A stretch of DNA of 64,000 nt from the NCBI GenBank assembly GCA_017509715.1, contig JAFWOU010000029.1:1-64000 (forward strand). Reading direction: 5' to 3'. Of the stretch, positions 27,181 through 35,860 are shown in pieces. The notes below the pieces were generated by a model, which saw only the letters and a program-made list of their open reading frames with translations, was not told the DNA's origin and did not search any database. Position 1 is the first letter of the stretch; each line of letters starts with the position of its first letter. The DNA is from Paludibacteraceae bacterium (GTDB lineage: Bacteria; Bacteroidota; Bacteroidia; Bacteroidales; Paludibacteraceae). The translations under genes were made by a program, and so were the position numbers.

Positions 27181-28512
27181 TTATTTTCTTAAAATTTTGT
27201 ACTGCCAAGGACGCAGCGTGAAGGTCTCGTGATGCGAGAGTTTATGCTTCTTGCCGCAGAGGCAGGTATATTTACCTTCGTAGCCGGTCAAATCGACGCT
27301 TACGGTCTGCTGTTCGTCCGACATATTCATCAGTACGACAACCGTGTTCTGCTTGCTCGGACGAACCATCGCAAACACCTTGTCGTTGTCAGCCGGCAGG
27401 CGACGCATAGGAGCACCCAGTTCGTTGCTCTGCAGGGCAGGGTTCTCCTCGCGCAGTTGGTTCAGACGTTTGTAGAGGTCGGCGCGCGCATAGTTGGCAT
27501 CGTGGTCGATCACGTCTTTCTCAAAGAACTCCAGGCGGTGGTGGTTACCAGCCAACTGACCCGTATAGATCATCGGCATACCGGGCACTACGTAGCAGAA
27601 CGCTGCCATCAGGTTGACGGCATCGCCCATACGCTCCCATTCCGTACCGTTCCACGAGTTCTCGTCATGGTTCGTAATAAAATTCATACGGATCGCGCGC
27701 GGGCGAAGCTGCTCAGCCTTGGCGAAGTAAGCCCAGAGGTCGGCTACCGTCTGCTTGCCCTGTGCTACCTCGTTCATGATGTGGTGGAGCGTCCAGCCGT
27801 AGTACATGTCGAAGGCCGTCTCGGTCAGTTCCTGTGCTTTGTCCTCGTCTTCGGCCAAGGTGAACATGTCGGGGTGGGTCTTTCTTAGGTCACCCATCGC
27901 CCAGTTCCAGAAGTCGGTCGGTACCTCGCCGGCCACGTCGCAGCGGAAGCCGTCGATGCCTACCTCGTCCATCCACCAGCGCATGGCCTTGAGCATGGCC
28001 TGACGCATGTCCTGGTTGTGGTAGTCCAGTTTGGAGATATCGGTCCAGTCGTACTGTACCATTAGGTTGCCGAGGCTGTCGCGGTAGTGCCATCCGGGAT
28101 TCTCGGTCCATTTGCTGTCCGGCGCGGTATGGTTAGCTACCCAGTCCAGGATCACCTTAAAGCCCAGTTCGTGGGCACGGCCGAGCATGTGTTTGAAATC
28201 GTCCAACGTACCAAACTCGGGGTTGATCTGGCAGTAGTCGATGATGGAGTAGTAGCTACCCAGCGTACCCTTGCGGGTGATCTTACCGATCGGTTGGCAG
28301 GGCATGATCCATAGAATGTCGATGCCGTTCTCGCGCAGCTGAGGCAGCACCTCTTCGGCAGCGCGGAAGGTACCCTCCGGCGTCAGTTGGCGGGTGTTGA
28401 GTTCGTAGATCGTGGCATCGTATGCCCACTTCGGGTGGGTCGCCTCTTGCGCCCACATCGTTCCAAGTGACAAAGTGACCAGGTACAAAGTACTAAGCAG
28501 AATTTTCTTCAT
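27181..28512 (-). CDS. Exported GH13 alpha-amylase family enzyme
   Basis: 443 aa with a signal peptide and a GH13 (beta/alpha)8 barrel. The nucleophile Asp is in GFRCDVAG, the acid/base Glu in LAEDED, and the third acid in NFITNHDENSW. It should cleave alpha-1,4-glucosidic links in starch-like glucans. The core of the signal peptide (LSTLYLVTLSLGT) is encoded by heptamer-like repeats (28463-28496). It lies just downstream of a second GH13 gene on the same strand. Confidence 0.92.
   Translation of the reverse strand: MKKILLSTLYLVTLSLGTMWAQEATHPKWAYDATIYELNTRQLTPEGTFRAAEEVLPQLRENGIDILWIMPCQPIGKITRKGTLGSYYSIIDYCQINPEFGTLDDFKHMLGRAHELGFKVILDWVANHTAPDSKWTENPGWHYRDSLGNLMVQYDWTDISKLDYHNQDMRQAMLKAMRWWMDEVGIDGFRCDVAGEVPTDFWNWAMGDLRKTHPDMFTLAEDEDKAQELTETAFDMYYGWTLHHIMNEVAQGKQTVADLWAYFAKAEQLRPRAIRMNFITNHDENSWNGTEWERMGDAVNLMAAFCYVVPGMPMIYTGQLAGNHHRLEFFEKDVIDHDANYARADLYKRLNQLREENPALQSNELGAPMRRLPADNDKVFAMVRPSKQNTVVVLMNMSDEQQTVSVDLTGYEGKYTCLCGKKHKLSHHETFTLRPWQYKILRK
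28463..28496. repeat. Heptamer-like repeats in a signal-peptide coding region
   Basis: Imperfect CAAAGTA/CAAAGTGA units. Related units, in the other orientation, occur inside the GT4 gene at 49871. Confidence 0.5.
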
Positions 28513-28546
28513 ATAATTTTTAATTCTTAATTTTTAATTTTTAATT
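28513..28546. repeat. AT-rich octamer repeat TTTTTAAT
   Basis: Four imperfect 8-bp units fill the spacer between the two GH13 genes. Confidence 0.6.
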
Positions 28547-30593
28547 ACTCGATCGAGTAAGTAAGGTTCTTACGATCGATAGTTACCACAACGCGTTGTC
28601 CCATATAGAAGCGGCAGAACTGCCAAACGTCTTCGTTGCACTGCATGGGGATATAGTCACCGTAGAGCAGCGGCATCGATGCGCGACGCTGGTGGATCAG
28701 TTTTCCGAGTTCGGTGCGGAAGTTTTGCTCCTCCGGGCTCAGGCCATCGAAGCGCATCATGTGGCGGTTGTCGGGGTCGTTGGCACCCACTTCGGCATAC
28801 TCGTCGCCCTGGTAGATACAGGGTACGCCCGGCAGCGTCAGGTTGATGACCTCCAGCAGCATAGAGCGTCCGTAGCCTTTCTGCGGGTCTCCGATACCTA
28901 CGTTGCGGGTCCAGCCGGTCTCCTTGCCTCCATTGTCGTCCTCGTCAAAGCGCATAGCTTCGCCGGCGAGCGAGGCAAAGCGTACCTGGTCGTGGTTGCC
29001 GGAGATATTACCCATGGTGTGGTGGCTTCCGTAGGTGGCGAGCGAGGTCAGCACGGCCTCAGCCACTTCCTGCAGGTCACGTTTCTCGCAGAGCGCCTCG
29101 CGCAGGGTGAAATAGACGTTGAAGTCAAACTGGGCATTCAGCATACCGGTCTTCACGTAGGTATTGATCAGTTCGGGCGAACCGTATGTCTCGCCGATCA
29201 TCCACAGTGCGCGGTCGGGGTAGCGGGTCGCGATTTTCTGACCCAGCATACGCCAGTAGCCCTCGGGTATATGCTTGCAGGCATCGTGGCGATAGCCGTC
29301 GAAGTCGTAATGCTCCAGCCAGTACAGCGCCGAGTCGGTCATCGGTTCGCACACCTCCGGACGCTCCAGGTCCAGGGTCGGTATATGTACGTCAAACCAG
29401 GTGGTCAGTCTCGCGTCGTCCCATAGCTCGAAGTTGCGGCGTCCGTCCGGCAGGATGGAGTCGGTATGCCAGTCGGGGTGTTGCTGCAGGGTGGGCGAGT
29501 TGATATGCATATGGTTGGCCACATAGTCTTGCACTACGTTGATGCCATGCTCGTGGGCAGTGCGAAGCAGGGTTTTCAGTTCCTTGTCCGTACCGAGACG
29601 CCAGTCGAGTTGGGTGGCGAAGATGGGCCAATAGCCGTGGTAACCTGAGAAGCGGGTGTAGGTCTTGGTGGAGTCGTACTTGTTGCCGTTGCGGAAGACG
29701 TATTTGCCCCATGCGTCTTCGGGGTTCTGGGTGATCGGGCTGATCCATAGGGTGTTGACGCCCAGGCTGTCGAAGTAGCCCTCTCGGATCTTCTCCGTGA
29801 TGCCGGCAAAGTCGCCGCCCTGGTAGTCCACGATGTCGAGCACCTCAGGCGAGTTCATCTTCCAGTCGTTGTCCTTGTTGCCGTTGTAGAAGCGGTCGAT
29901 CAGGATGGAGTAGAGCACCTGTGCCTGCTGGTCGTGGCGCGTGAGTTGCTGGGCGTCGGTCACTACGATGCCGTCCTGCAGCGGGATCATCAGGTCGTTG
30001 AAGAGCGTGTCCTCTGTCTCGGCAAATACGCGGATATAAGCGCGGCCCTTGGCGCAGCGCTGTACGGTCTGGCTTTCGGCGATATTGAGCATCCAGCTGC
30101 CGTCCGGGGTCTGAGACCAGGCTTGCGGCTCTATGAGCATGTTCTGCACATAGGCCTGCAGCGTCACCTTGCCCTGCACCTGGCGGTACATGCCGATGTT
30201 GATTTTGCCGTCCTCGTAGCCCAGCGAGATCATGTTCTGCATCACGGGCTTCTTGGGCAGTACGGGGATAGCGAAGCTATGTTTGCCCTGCGTGATGCCG
30301 AGATGGCGGATGGTGTTGGTGGGGTTGGTGATGTCGATCGAGCGGATGTAGAAGGCGTCGCCGTCTACAGCCACCCACGGCAGGTCTTTGTCTTCCTCCC
30401 ATTCCAGGGTCTCCCAGATCATGCTGTCGGCCGAGAGCAGGGGAATATAGTCGGTCAGTTCTACGTGCATCGTGTCGGTCGTCATGCGGATAGGCATGAT
30501 GGGTTGTCCGGTAGCGATACGTTCTACGGGCTTCATGCTGCAGGCGGTCAGCGCGAGCGCCATGCAGAGAAAGAAGAGAATTTTGTTTTTCAT
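28545..30593 (-). CDS. GH13 alpha-amylase family lipoprotein
   Basis: 682 aa. A type II signal peptide ends at LTAC (Cys18 or nearby), so the enzyme is lipid-anchored, probably at the cell surface. An N-terminal beta-rich region (about 25-215) precedes the GH13 barrel, with catalytic residues in GYRHDACKH, WMIGETYG and ISGNHDQVR. It resembles SusG-like or neopullulanase-like enzymes of Bacteroidota that start breakdown of starch. Organised with the second GH13 gene, but no SusC/SusD pair is in the window. Confidence 0.92.
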   Translation of the reverse strand: MKNKILFFLCMALALTACSMKPVERIATGQPIMPIRMTTDTMHVELTDYIPLLSADSMIWETLEWEEDKDLPWVAVDGDAFYIRSIDITNPTNTIRHLGITQGKHSFAIPVLPKKPVMQNMISLGYEDGKINIGMYRQVQGKVTLQAYVQNMLIEPQAWSQTPDGSWMLNIAESQTVQRCAKGRAYIRVFAETEDTLFNDLMIPLQDGIVVTDAQQLTRHDQQAQVLYSILIDRFYNGNKDNDWKMNSPEVLDIVDYQGGDFAGITEKIREGYFDSLGVNTLWISPITQNPEDAWGKYVFRNGNKYDSTKTYTRFSGYHGYWPIFATQLDWRLGTDKELKTLLRTAHEHGINVVQDYVANHMHINSPTLQQHPDWHTDSILPDGRRNFELWDDARLTTWFDVHIPTLDLERPEVCEPMTDSALYWLEHYDFDGYRHDACKHIPEGYWRMLGQKIATRYPDRALWMIGETYGSPELINTYVKTGMLNAQFDFNVYFTLREALCEKRDLQEVAEAVLTSLATYGSHHTMGNISGNHDQVRFASLAGEAMRFDEDDNGGKETGWTRNVGIGDPQKGYGRSMLLEVINLTLPGVPCIYQGDEYAEVGANDPDNRHMMRFDGLSPEEQNFRTELGKLIHQRRASMPLLYGDYIPMQCNEDVWQFCRFYMGQRVVVTIDRKNLTYSIE

Positions 30594-30635
30594 CGTATAG
30601 ATATTTTTTCGGGTTAGTTTTCGTTCAGTGTGTGC

Positions 30636-31766
30636 TTAGATATCCTTGATATACGCGCGGTGACGCTTGTGTACCTTATGGTCAAACTGCGTGAAGTTGG
30701 CGATATTCTTGGCATTGGTCTCCAGGATATTGGTGGTCTCCAGTCGCTTGATGTGGTACTTGGCGATATAGGGGATCCAGTCTTGGAAGAAGAGCGAGTT
30801 GATGCCCTTGTCCTGGTAGTCGGGCCGTACGGCGATGAGCAGCATGTCGAAGGCGTCCATGCGTTTTGCCCGCAGGGCTTTCAGGATGTGGTACCAGCCC
30901 AGGGGGAACAACTTTCCGCCGCATTTCCTCAGCGCCTCCGATATATCCGGCATACCTACCGCAACAGCTACCACTTCGTCCTTTTCGTTCACTACGATCG
31001 TTACGAAGTCGAAGTTCAGCATCGGGAAGTACATCCGCATGTAGTAGCGCTTCTGTGCGTCGGTCATGGGCTGGAAGTTATAGAGCTTCTGATACGCCAC
31101 GTCAATCACGTCCATGTACTCTATGCCGTATTTCTTCACCAGTTCGCGGGTGTTCTGTACCTTATCTACGCGTACGTGCGAGCGCTCCTTGACGATATTG
31201 GCGATGCGGTCCAGACGCTCGGGCACCACGTAGGGCGGATATACCTGTATCTCGATCCAGTCGGCCTCCTTCTTTAGACCATAGGCCTCCATGTGCTGCT
31301 CGTAGTAGGGGTAGTTGTACAGGCTCGCCATCGCGGGCAGGTACTCAAATCCCTCTATCAGCAGGCCCTCATGATCAAAGTCCGTGAAGCCCACCGGTCC
31401 GTTCAGTCCGTCCATGCCGCGTGCTTTTCCCCAGGCGGCTACGGTGTCCAGGAGGGCTTTGCTGACCTCCAGGTCATCGATAAAATCGAACCAACCGAAA
31501 CGGACGTGCTTGACGTTCCATTTCTCGTTGGCACGACGGTTGATGATGCCGGCAATGCGTCCTACGGGCTTACCGTCGCGGTAGGCCATCCATAGCTGGT
31601 AGTCGCTCACCTCCAGCGCCGGATTTTTCTCGGCGTTGAAGCAGTTCATCTCGTCGAAGAATAGGGGCGGACAGTAGTACTGGCAGTCCTTATACAAGTC
31701 GTTGGCAAACTGAATAAACTGCTTCAGTTCGCGTCTGGTGTGTATTTCATGAATCTCAACTCCCAT
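30636..31766 (-). CDS. GNAT-like N-acetyltransferase family protein
   Basis: 376 aa. The sequence contains GNAT-like stretches (PVGRIAGIINRRAN near residue 65 and FDMLLIAVRPDYQDKGINSLFF near 310) suggesting two GNAT-fold halves. This family is common and conserved in Bacteroidota but has no established substrate. The start at 31766 (MGVEIHEIHTRREL) is selected because it lies 25 bp below a strong promoter; the longer reading would include promoter sequence. Confidence 0.82.
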   Translation of the reverse strand: MGVEIHEIHTRRELKQFIQFANDLYKDCQYYCPPLFFDEMNCFNAEKNPALEVSDYQLWMAYRDGKPVGRIAGIINRRANEKWNVKHVRFGWFDFIDDLEVSKALLDTVAAWGKARGMDGLNGPVGFTDFDHEGLLIEGFEYLPAMASLYNYPYYEQHMEAYGLKKEADWIEIQVYPPYVVPERLDRIANIVKERSHVRVDKVQNTRELVKKYGIEYMDVIDVAYQKLYNFQPMTDAQKRYYMRMYFPMLNFDFVTIVVNEKDEVVAVAVGMPDISEALRKCGGKLFPLGWYHILKALRAKRMDAFDMLLIAVRPDYQDKGINSLFFQDWIPYIAKYHIKRLETTNILETNAKNIANFTQFDHKVHKRHRAYIKDI

Positions 31767-31790
31767 GATCGTAAAAAGTGTTTCAGCGTG

Positions 31791-31821
31791 CAAATTTACT
31801 ACAAAAATTGCACATATGCAA
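31791..31821 (-). promoter_or_regulatory. Promoter for the GNAT gene
   Basis: Minus strand TTG (31821-31819), 20 bp, TAAATTTG (31798-31791); extended -33 TTGCATATGTG. Confidence 0.85.
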
Positions 31822-32306
31822 GTGTTTGAGGCTTTTTTTTGCAAATAAAATATAATTTTATCTATTTAGAACGGATAGATAGCGACTATGCTCGCATAAG
31901 TTGGTATTTATTCGGGCTATAATAGGGATAAGCCTATAGGCTTCTGCAAAAAAATGACTCGCTTTAGCATATGCCCGGCAGGACGCGAACGTACATTCGG
32001 AGGGAACCCACCACAAGGAGGGACGTAGTCGTCCGTAGTGGAAGGGGCGTGCCGAAGGTACAAATTTTTCCGCACATACGCAAGCGTACGCGTGTTTTTT
32101 ATTTTTTTTTCTTTGTTATGTGCTCTGGGCGTCAGACCGGAGTTGATAATCCTTTGTCTTTTAGCCCGGCATTTGATGCCGGTATAGAATACGTCGTTGA
32201 CAAGGAGCTTTAGCTCCGCTTCATTTTGCATTTTTGTCGCATATTTGCGGCAACCGTGCCTCCGGCGGGTACCTACCTGCGGTGCCGACCGGCCAAGCCG
32301 CTGTCT
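31822..32306. other. Gene-free accessory interval with palindromes and an orphan promoter
   Basis: About 485 bp without a credible gene. It holds several short perfect inverted repeats: AAGCCTATAGGCTT (31930-31943), CCGGCAT-ttg-ATGCCGG (32166-32182) and GGAGC-TTTA-GCTCC (32204-32217), plus a promoter-like site at 32053-32083 on the minus strand. Base composition is lower in GC than in the flanking genes. It may encode a small structured RNA or be eroded mobile DNA. Confidence 0.55.
32053..32083 (-). promoter_or_regulatory. Orphan promoter-like site
   Basis: Minus strand TTG (32083-32081), 20 bp, TACCTTCG (32060-32053), one base off TACCTTTG. The -33 side (GCGTACGCTTGCGTATGTG) is nearly identical to that of the Na/Pi transporter promoter. 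It faces no credible gene. Confidence 0.55.
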
Positions 32307-32915
32307 TTAATTTGTACTCACGTGGAACTCGAAGACCTTATCATTCGATTTATTCCGAAATTCGCCTTCAAAAATTAGTATTTTAGCGACTGAATTCATA
32401 TCTTCTTCATCTCTCAGATCAGCCTCCGGTATAATACCCTTCAAATAAATGCCTCCCTTAAATTCTCCGGAGTTCACATCCTTTGAAGTGTATTCCTGTA
32501 GCTCCAAGTGTCCGCCACCGCAGAAATGAACTGGGTCTACTTCATCCCAAACATAGTCAGCCTTTTTTGATATACGCAGCTTAAATCGGTTCTTCGGATG
32601 GCTGTCATAGTAATAATATCCCTCCAGGCTGGTATTAAGAAACATATGAATATCATACGGACCAATAGCACCTGTTAATTCTGCTTTTGCATTCGGCTGT
32701 TTCTTAATATATTGCTCTACATCATTCCAATCCGCCTTGATTAGTTCCTCCGTTTCTGTTGCGGCCATATTTTGTTCCTCTACAATTTTCGGCTCGCTCG
32801 TCGAATCCGTTTGCGTGACCGATGTACTTTCCTCTTTGGATGTTGTTCCGTTGTTGCAAGCGATCAACATGCAAGACATTCCTACCAATAGGAAAAAGTA
32901 GTTCTTTGGCTTCAT
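32307..32915 (-). CDS. Lipoprotein of unknown function
   Basis: 202 aa with a lipobox ending LIAC (Cys20), then a Ser/Thr/Glu-rich linker (about 21-60) and a compact C-terminal domain containing YYYYDSHPKNRFKL. I do not recognise a family. Codon usage is more AT-rich than in neighbouring housekeeping genes, suggesting recent acquisition. It has its own promoter and ends next to the palindrome-rich interval. Confidence 0.8.
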   Translation of the reverse strand: MKPKNYFFLLVGMSCMLIACNNGTTSKEESTSVTQTDSTSEPKIVEEQNMAATETEELIKADWNDVEQYIKKQPNAKAELTGAIGPYDIHMFLNTSLEGYYYYDSHPKNRFKLRISKKADYVWDEVDPVHFCGGGHLELQEYTSKDVNSGEFKGGIYLKGIIPEADLRDEEDMNSVAKILIFEGEFRNKSNDKVFEFHVSTN

Positions 32916-32944
32916 ACGAAAATTGCTTTATTTTGTTTCGACTG

Positions 32945-32975
32945 CAAAATTACTACAAATATCTGGAATATGCAA
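32945..32975 (-). promoter_or_regulatory. Promoter for the AT-rich lipoprotein gene
   Basis: Minus strand TTG (32975-32973), 20 bp, TAATTTTG (32952-32945). Confidence 0.8.
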
Positions 32976-33003
32976 GAAATCGTCGATTTTTTGTGCCAAC
33001 TTT

Positions 33004-33396
33004 TCAAAAATTCCTCCGTATAGTCAACCCAAATCGCTCTGCCACTTCCCGTGTACAAATCGGATAACGGCCTTCTCTCCGCCCAGGAATATCTACCTGC
33101 ACCAACGGTATATGGTCGTTCATCGCGTCGAATTGTTCCAGCCCGCTCAGAAATTTCGGCTGCTCCGGTGGCGCGGTAGCATTCTTCTCAATCGCGAACA
33201 GCGGATTAAAATCAACAAACCGATGTTCTCTCTTTTTTCGATTGATCCTGCGATAGATGTCCCGTTGCTGCTCTATAGGAAAACTCTCCCATAGTCTCCG
33301 GCACCGAGGTATCACCGGCATGTACTCTTCTTTTGGCTCCAGCAGATCCATCAAATAGTCAAAAGACGTTTTTCCGTTTATTTCCAATTGCTCCAT
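33004..33396 (-). CDS. Small hypothetical protein, possibly of mobile-element origin
   Basis: 130 aa, strongly charged, with no signal peptide or membrane segment and no motif I can name. It contains Arg/Lys-rich helices (RRINRKKREH near residue 50) and ends in REVAERFGLTIRRNF, a phrase reminiscent of a small helix-turn-helix. It lies in the AT-rich accessory patch between the lipoprotein gene and an 890-bp gene-free region with repeats. The ATG is preceded by two copies of a purine-rich direct repeat. Function unknown. Confidence 0.65.
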   Translation of the reverse strand: MEQLEINGKTSFDYLMDLLEPKEEYMPVIPRCRRLWESFPIEQQRDIYRRINRKKREHRFVDFNPLFAIEKNATAPPEQPKFLSGLEQFDAMNDHIPLVQVDIPGRREGRYPICTREVAERFGLTIRRNF

Positions 33397-34238
33397 AATA
33401 GAAAGAAAGAATATTTTAATTTAATTATTTTTTTTCTTTTTATATCTATCAGAAAGAAAGAATATATATTTTTTTTCTTTCTAAATTTTCTTTTGCTTCT
33501 TTTCTTTTACCACTCCTGTTTTCCAAATTCGGTGCCCCCACAGATACCAAGCACTTGTGCTGTTTCGCATGGGGAGAGCGGTAGCCTTGGTCGCTTTAAT
33601 GAGCCGGGCTCATTCCGTGCGATCTTCTTGCCGAATGCGAAGGACAATATAAACATGTCTTTTGAAATATTCTCGTTTCTTCCCGTTTCTTCCCGTTTCC
33701 ACGGGTAAAAAAATATTATCTTCTATTTTCTATTGTCAATTTATCCGGGTCCCCACGAAGTGTGTTGTCTTCGGATTAGGACTATGTACTCATTCAAAAA
33801 CGTTCTTTTGCGGATGGGGAACGCAAAAGCACGAATACGGGGCCGTATGTTTTTTGTGGAGTAGCATGGCCTAATTCGCTGTGCAAGTTTACTCTTCCAC
33901 CTTTCCATCACGGGATCATCTCCCAATAACATCCCGATGAAGAGCCAGTCTTTGCTCCACTTTGCTACAAAAAAATGCAAAAACTCAGCCCAAGAACGTT
34001 CGCATTACGTTCGCATTACGTTCGCATCCTTGACGTCACTGATGTTAGATGGGAATGGGCGCGACAGTCATTCTCGCGCCACTCTCGCGCCACTTACGCT
34101 AATGTACGATTTTTAAGATTTCTCGCACTAATGGGCAAGTCATGGGCAAGCCATATGCAATCCATGGTTTTCCCATGGTTTATAACTACCCATTTTTCGC
34201 CTCAAAATATACGATTTTTAAGATTGTGCAAGATTTTT
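33397..34238. other. Gene-poor interval with direct repeats and 11-bp repeats
   Basis: About 840 bp with no credible gene; short open frames here lack family features and cross repeats. Contents: AGAAAGAAAGAATAT twice (33400, 33451) in very AT-rich DNA, three 10-bp units CGTTTCTTCC (33674-33703), three sets of 11-bp repeats (33996-34185), and TACGATTTTTAAGATT twice (34105, 34210). The mix suggests the remains or control region of an integrated element. Confidence 0.6.
33996..34185. repeat. Three clusters of 11-bp tandem repeats
   Basis: ACGTTCGCATT three times (33996-34028), ATTCTCGCGCC-like units three times (34070-34102), and ATGGGCAAGTC-like units five times (34131-34185, the last two diverged). 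All share an 11-bp period, close to one helical turn. Confidence 0.85.
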
Positions 34239-34269
34239 TTGCACATGTCAAGTTTTTTTCGTAATTTTG
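34239..34269 (+). promoter_or_regulatory. Promoter for the M20 dipeptidase
   Basis: TTG (34239-34241), 20 bp, TAATTTTG (34262-34269), extended -33 TTGCACATGTC. The predicted leader is only about 13 nt. Confidence 0.85.
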
Positions 34270-34288
34270 CAGCAAAATTCATAGCATT

Positions 34289-35695
34289 ATGACTATACAG
34301 GACTATATGCGCGCAAATGAGGCGCGATGGATGGACGAGTGGGCGTCGCTGATACGCATTCCAAGCGTGAGTTGTCAACCCGAGCATAAAGCCGATATGC
34401 AGCGCTGCGCCGAACGGTGGCGCGACCTGTTGCTGGAGGCCGGATGCCAACGCGCCGAGGTGCTGCCTTCGGCGGGAAATCCCTTTGTGTATGCGGAATT
34501 TGAGCCGGAAGGGTTACGGGTTACGGGTGACGGGTTACGGGTTACGGGTGATAAAAGCATTCCAACGGTGCTGGTTTATGCTCATTACGACGTGATGCCC
34601 GTGGAGCCGCTGGACGAATGGAAGTCCAATCCCTGGGAACCCGACATTCGCGACGGACGCCTCTATGCCCGCGGTGCAGACGACGACAAGGGACAGGCGA
34701 TGATCCAGGCCAAGGCCTTCGAGTACATGGTGCGCGAGGGACTGATGCAATGCCGCGTGAAATTCATCTTCGAGGGCGAAGAGGAGATCGGTTCACCCTC
34801 GCTGGAAGCCTTCCTGGAAGCGCATAAAGAGATGCTGGCGGCCGACATCATCCTGGTGAGCGACACCTCGATGATCGGCAAGGACACGCCCTCGATCACG
34901 ACGGGTCTGCGCGGCTTGGCCTACTGGCAGATAGAGGTGACGGGTCCGAATCGCGACCTGCACTCGGGTCACTTCGGCGGTGCGGTAAAGAATCCGGCCA
35001 ACGCGCTCTGCGAGATGCTCGCCAAGATAGTGGACACCGAGGGACGTATTACTATCCCCGGTTTCTACGACCGCGTACTACCCATCCCCGATGCCGAGCG
35101 CGAGATGATCGCCCAGATACCCTTTGACCAGCAGAAATACAATGCCGCCATCGACGTAGATGACGTAGCAGGTGAGCAGGGCTATTCCACGCTGGAACGC
35201 AATTCATGCCGTCCGTCGTTCGACATTTGCGGCATGTGGAGCGGCTATACGGGCGAGGGTAGCAAGACTGTACTGCCGGCTAAGGCCTATGCCAAGGTGT
35301 CGTGCCGACTGGTGGCCAACCAGGACCACGAGGAGATCTCCCGTGCCTTCGTGGACTATATCCGGCAGATCGCTCCCAAGGGCGTACGCGTGAAGGTACA
35401 ACCGATGCATGGCGGTCAGGGCTATGTATGCCCCATCGACATACCGGCATACAAGGCGGCTGAACGCGGCTTTGAGATCGCCTTTGGTAAGCGTCCGTTG
35501 GCCGCTCGCCGGGGAGGCAGTATACCTATCATCGCTGCCTTTGAGCAGATCCTGGGACGCAAGACCATCCTCATGGGATTCGGACTGGAGCAGAACGCCA
35601 TCCATTCGCCCAACGAGTCGATGGATTTGGACGTATGGCGTCGAGGCATCGTGGCCGTGACGGAGTTCTATCGCGCCTATGCCACGATGCACTAA
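34289..35695 (+). CDS. M20 family dipeptidase/metallopeptidase
   Basis: 468 aa zinc peptidase of the M20 (PepV/CNDP-like) group. Metal-site motifs: YAHYDVMP (His99), RGADDDKGQ, FEGEEEIGSP, then the dimerisation lid with HSGHFGG, and the late RRGGSIP and NAIHSPNE histidine. It should hydrolyse dipeptides in the cytoplasm. Residues about 75-88 (two copies of GLRVTGD) are encoded by six 7-bp repeats inserted just ahead of the first metal-binding strand. Confidence 0.93.
   Translation: MTIQDYMRANEARWMDEWASLIRIPSVSCQPEHKADMQRCAERWRDLLLEAGCQRAEVLPSAGNPFVYAEFEPEGLRVTGDGLRVTGDKSIPTVLVYAHYDVMPVEPLDEWKSNPWEPDIRDGRLYARGADDDKGQAMIQAKAFEYMVREGLMQCRVKFIFEGEEEIGSPSLEAFLEAHKEMLAADIILVSDTSMIGKDTPSITTGLRGLAYWQIEVTGPNRDLHSGHFGGAVKNPANALCEMLAKIVDTEGRITIPGFYDRVLPIPDAEREMIAQIPFDQQKYNAAIDVDDVAGEQGYSTLERNSCRPSFDICGMWSGYTGEGSKTVLPAKAYAKVSCRLVANQDHEEISRAFVDYIRQIAPKGVRVKVQPMHGGQGYVCPIDIPAYKAAERGFEIAFGKRPLAARRGGSIPIIAAFEQILGRKTILMGFGLEQNAIHSPNESMDLDVWRRGIVAVTEFYRAYATMH
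34511..34552. repeat. In-frame six-unit heptamer array GGGTTAC in the M20 peptidase gene
   Basis: Units GGGTTAC, GGGTTAC, GGGTGAC, then the same three again with a final T: 42 bp, so exactly 14 codons and two identical seven-residue repeats. The same family occurs between queC and queF and after queD. Confidence 0.97.
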
Positions 35696-35749
35696 ACCCG
35701 GAAAAATGACTGCCATACATGGCAAAAATCAGAAATCTGCACATAAAAT

Positions 35750-35780
35750 TTGCGTATGTGCAGATTTTTTTGTAATTTTG
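35750..35780 (+). promoter_or_regulatory. secA: Promoter for secA
   Basis: TTG (35750-35752), 20 bp, TAATTTTG (35773-35780), extended -33 TTGCGTATGTG. The 75-nt leader contains TTGTT-tac-AACAA (35792-35804) and the GTGCC-TCCG-GGCAC palindrome (35806-35819). Confidence 0.82.
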
Positions 35781-35805
35781 CACGATTTTTGTTGTTTACA
35801 ACAAG

Positions 35806-35819
35806 GTGCCTCCGGGCAC
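35806..35819. repeat. Small REP-like palindrome GTGCC-TCCG-GGCAC in the secA leader
   Basis: Perfect 5-bp arms with a 4-base loop. Same palindrome as at 19679-19692 (reverse orientation), and a variant at 44962-44975. Confidence 0.75.
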
Positions 35820-35860
35820 TCCGATATATAATCATTGCGAATAATATAAAAATACGATAT

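Noticed and set aside
31917..32231. 104-codon open frame in the palindrome-rich interval
   Set aside because: It runs through the orphan promoter and several palindromes, so its sequence is explained by those elements; no family features.
33741..34292. Short open frames of 79 and 105 codons in the gene-poor patch
   Set aside because: They cross direct repeats and 11-bp arrays, lack promoters and family features, and overlap each other on opposite strands. A decayed gene cannot be excluded.
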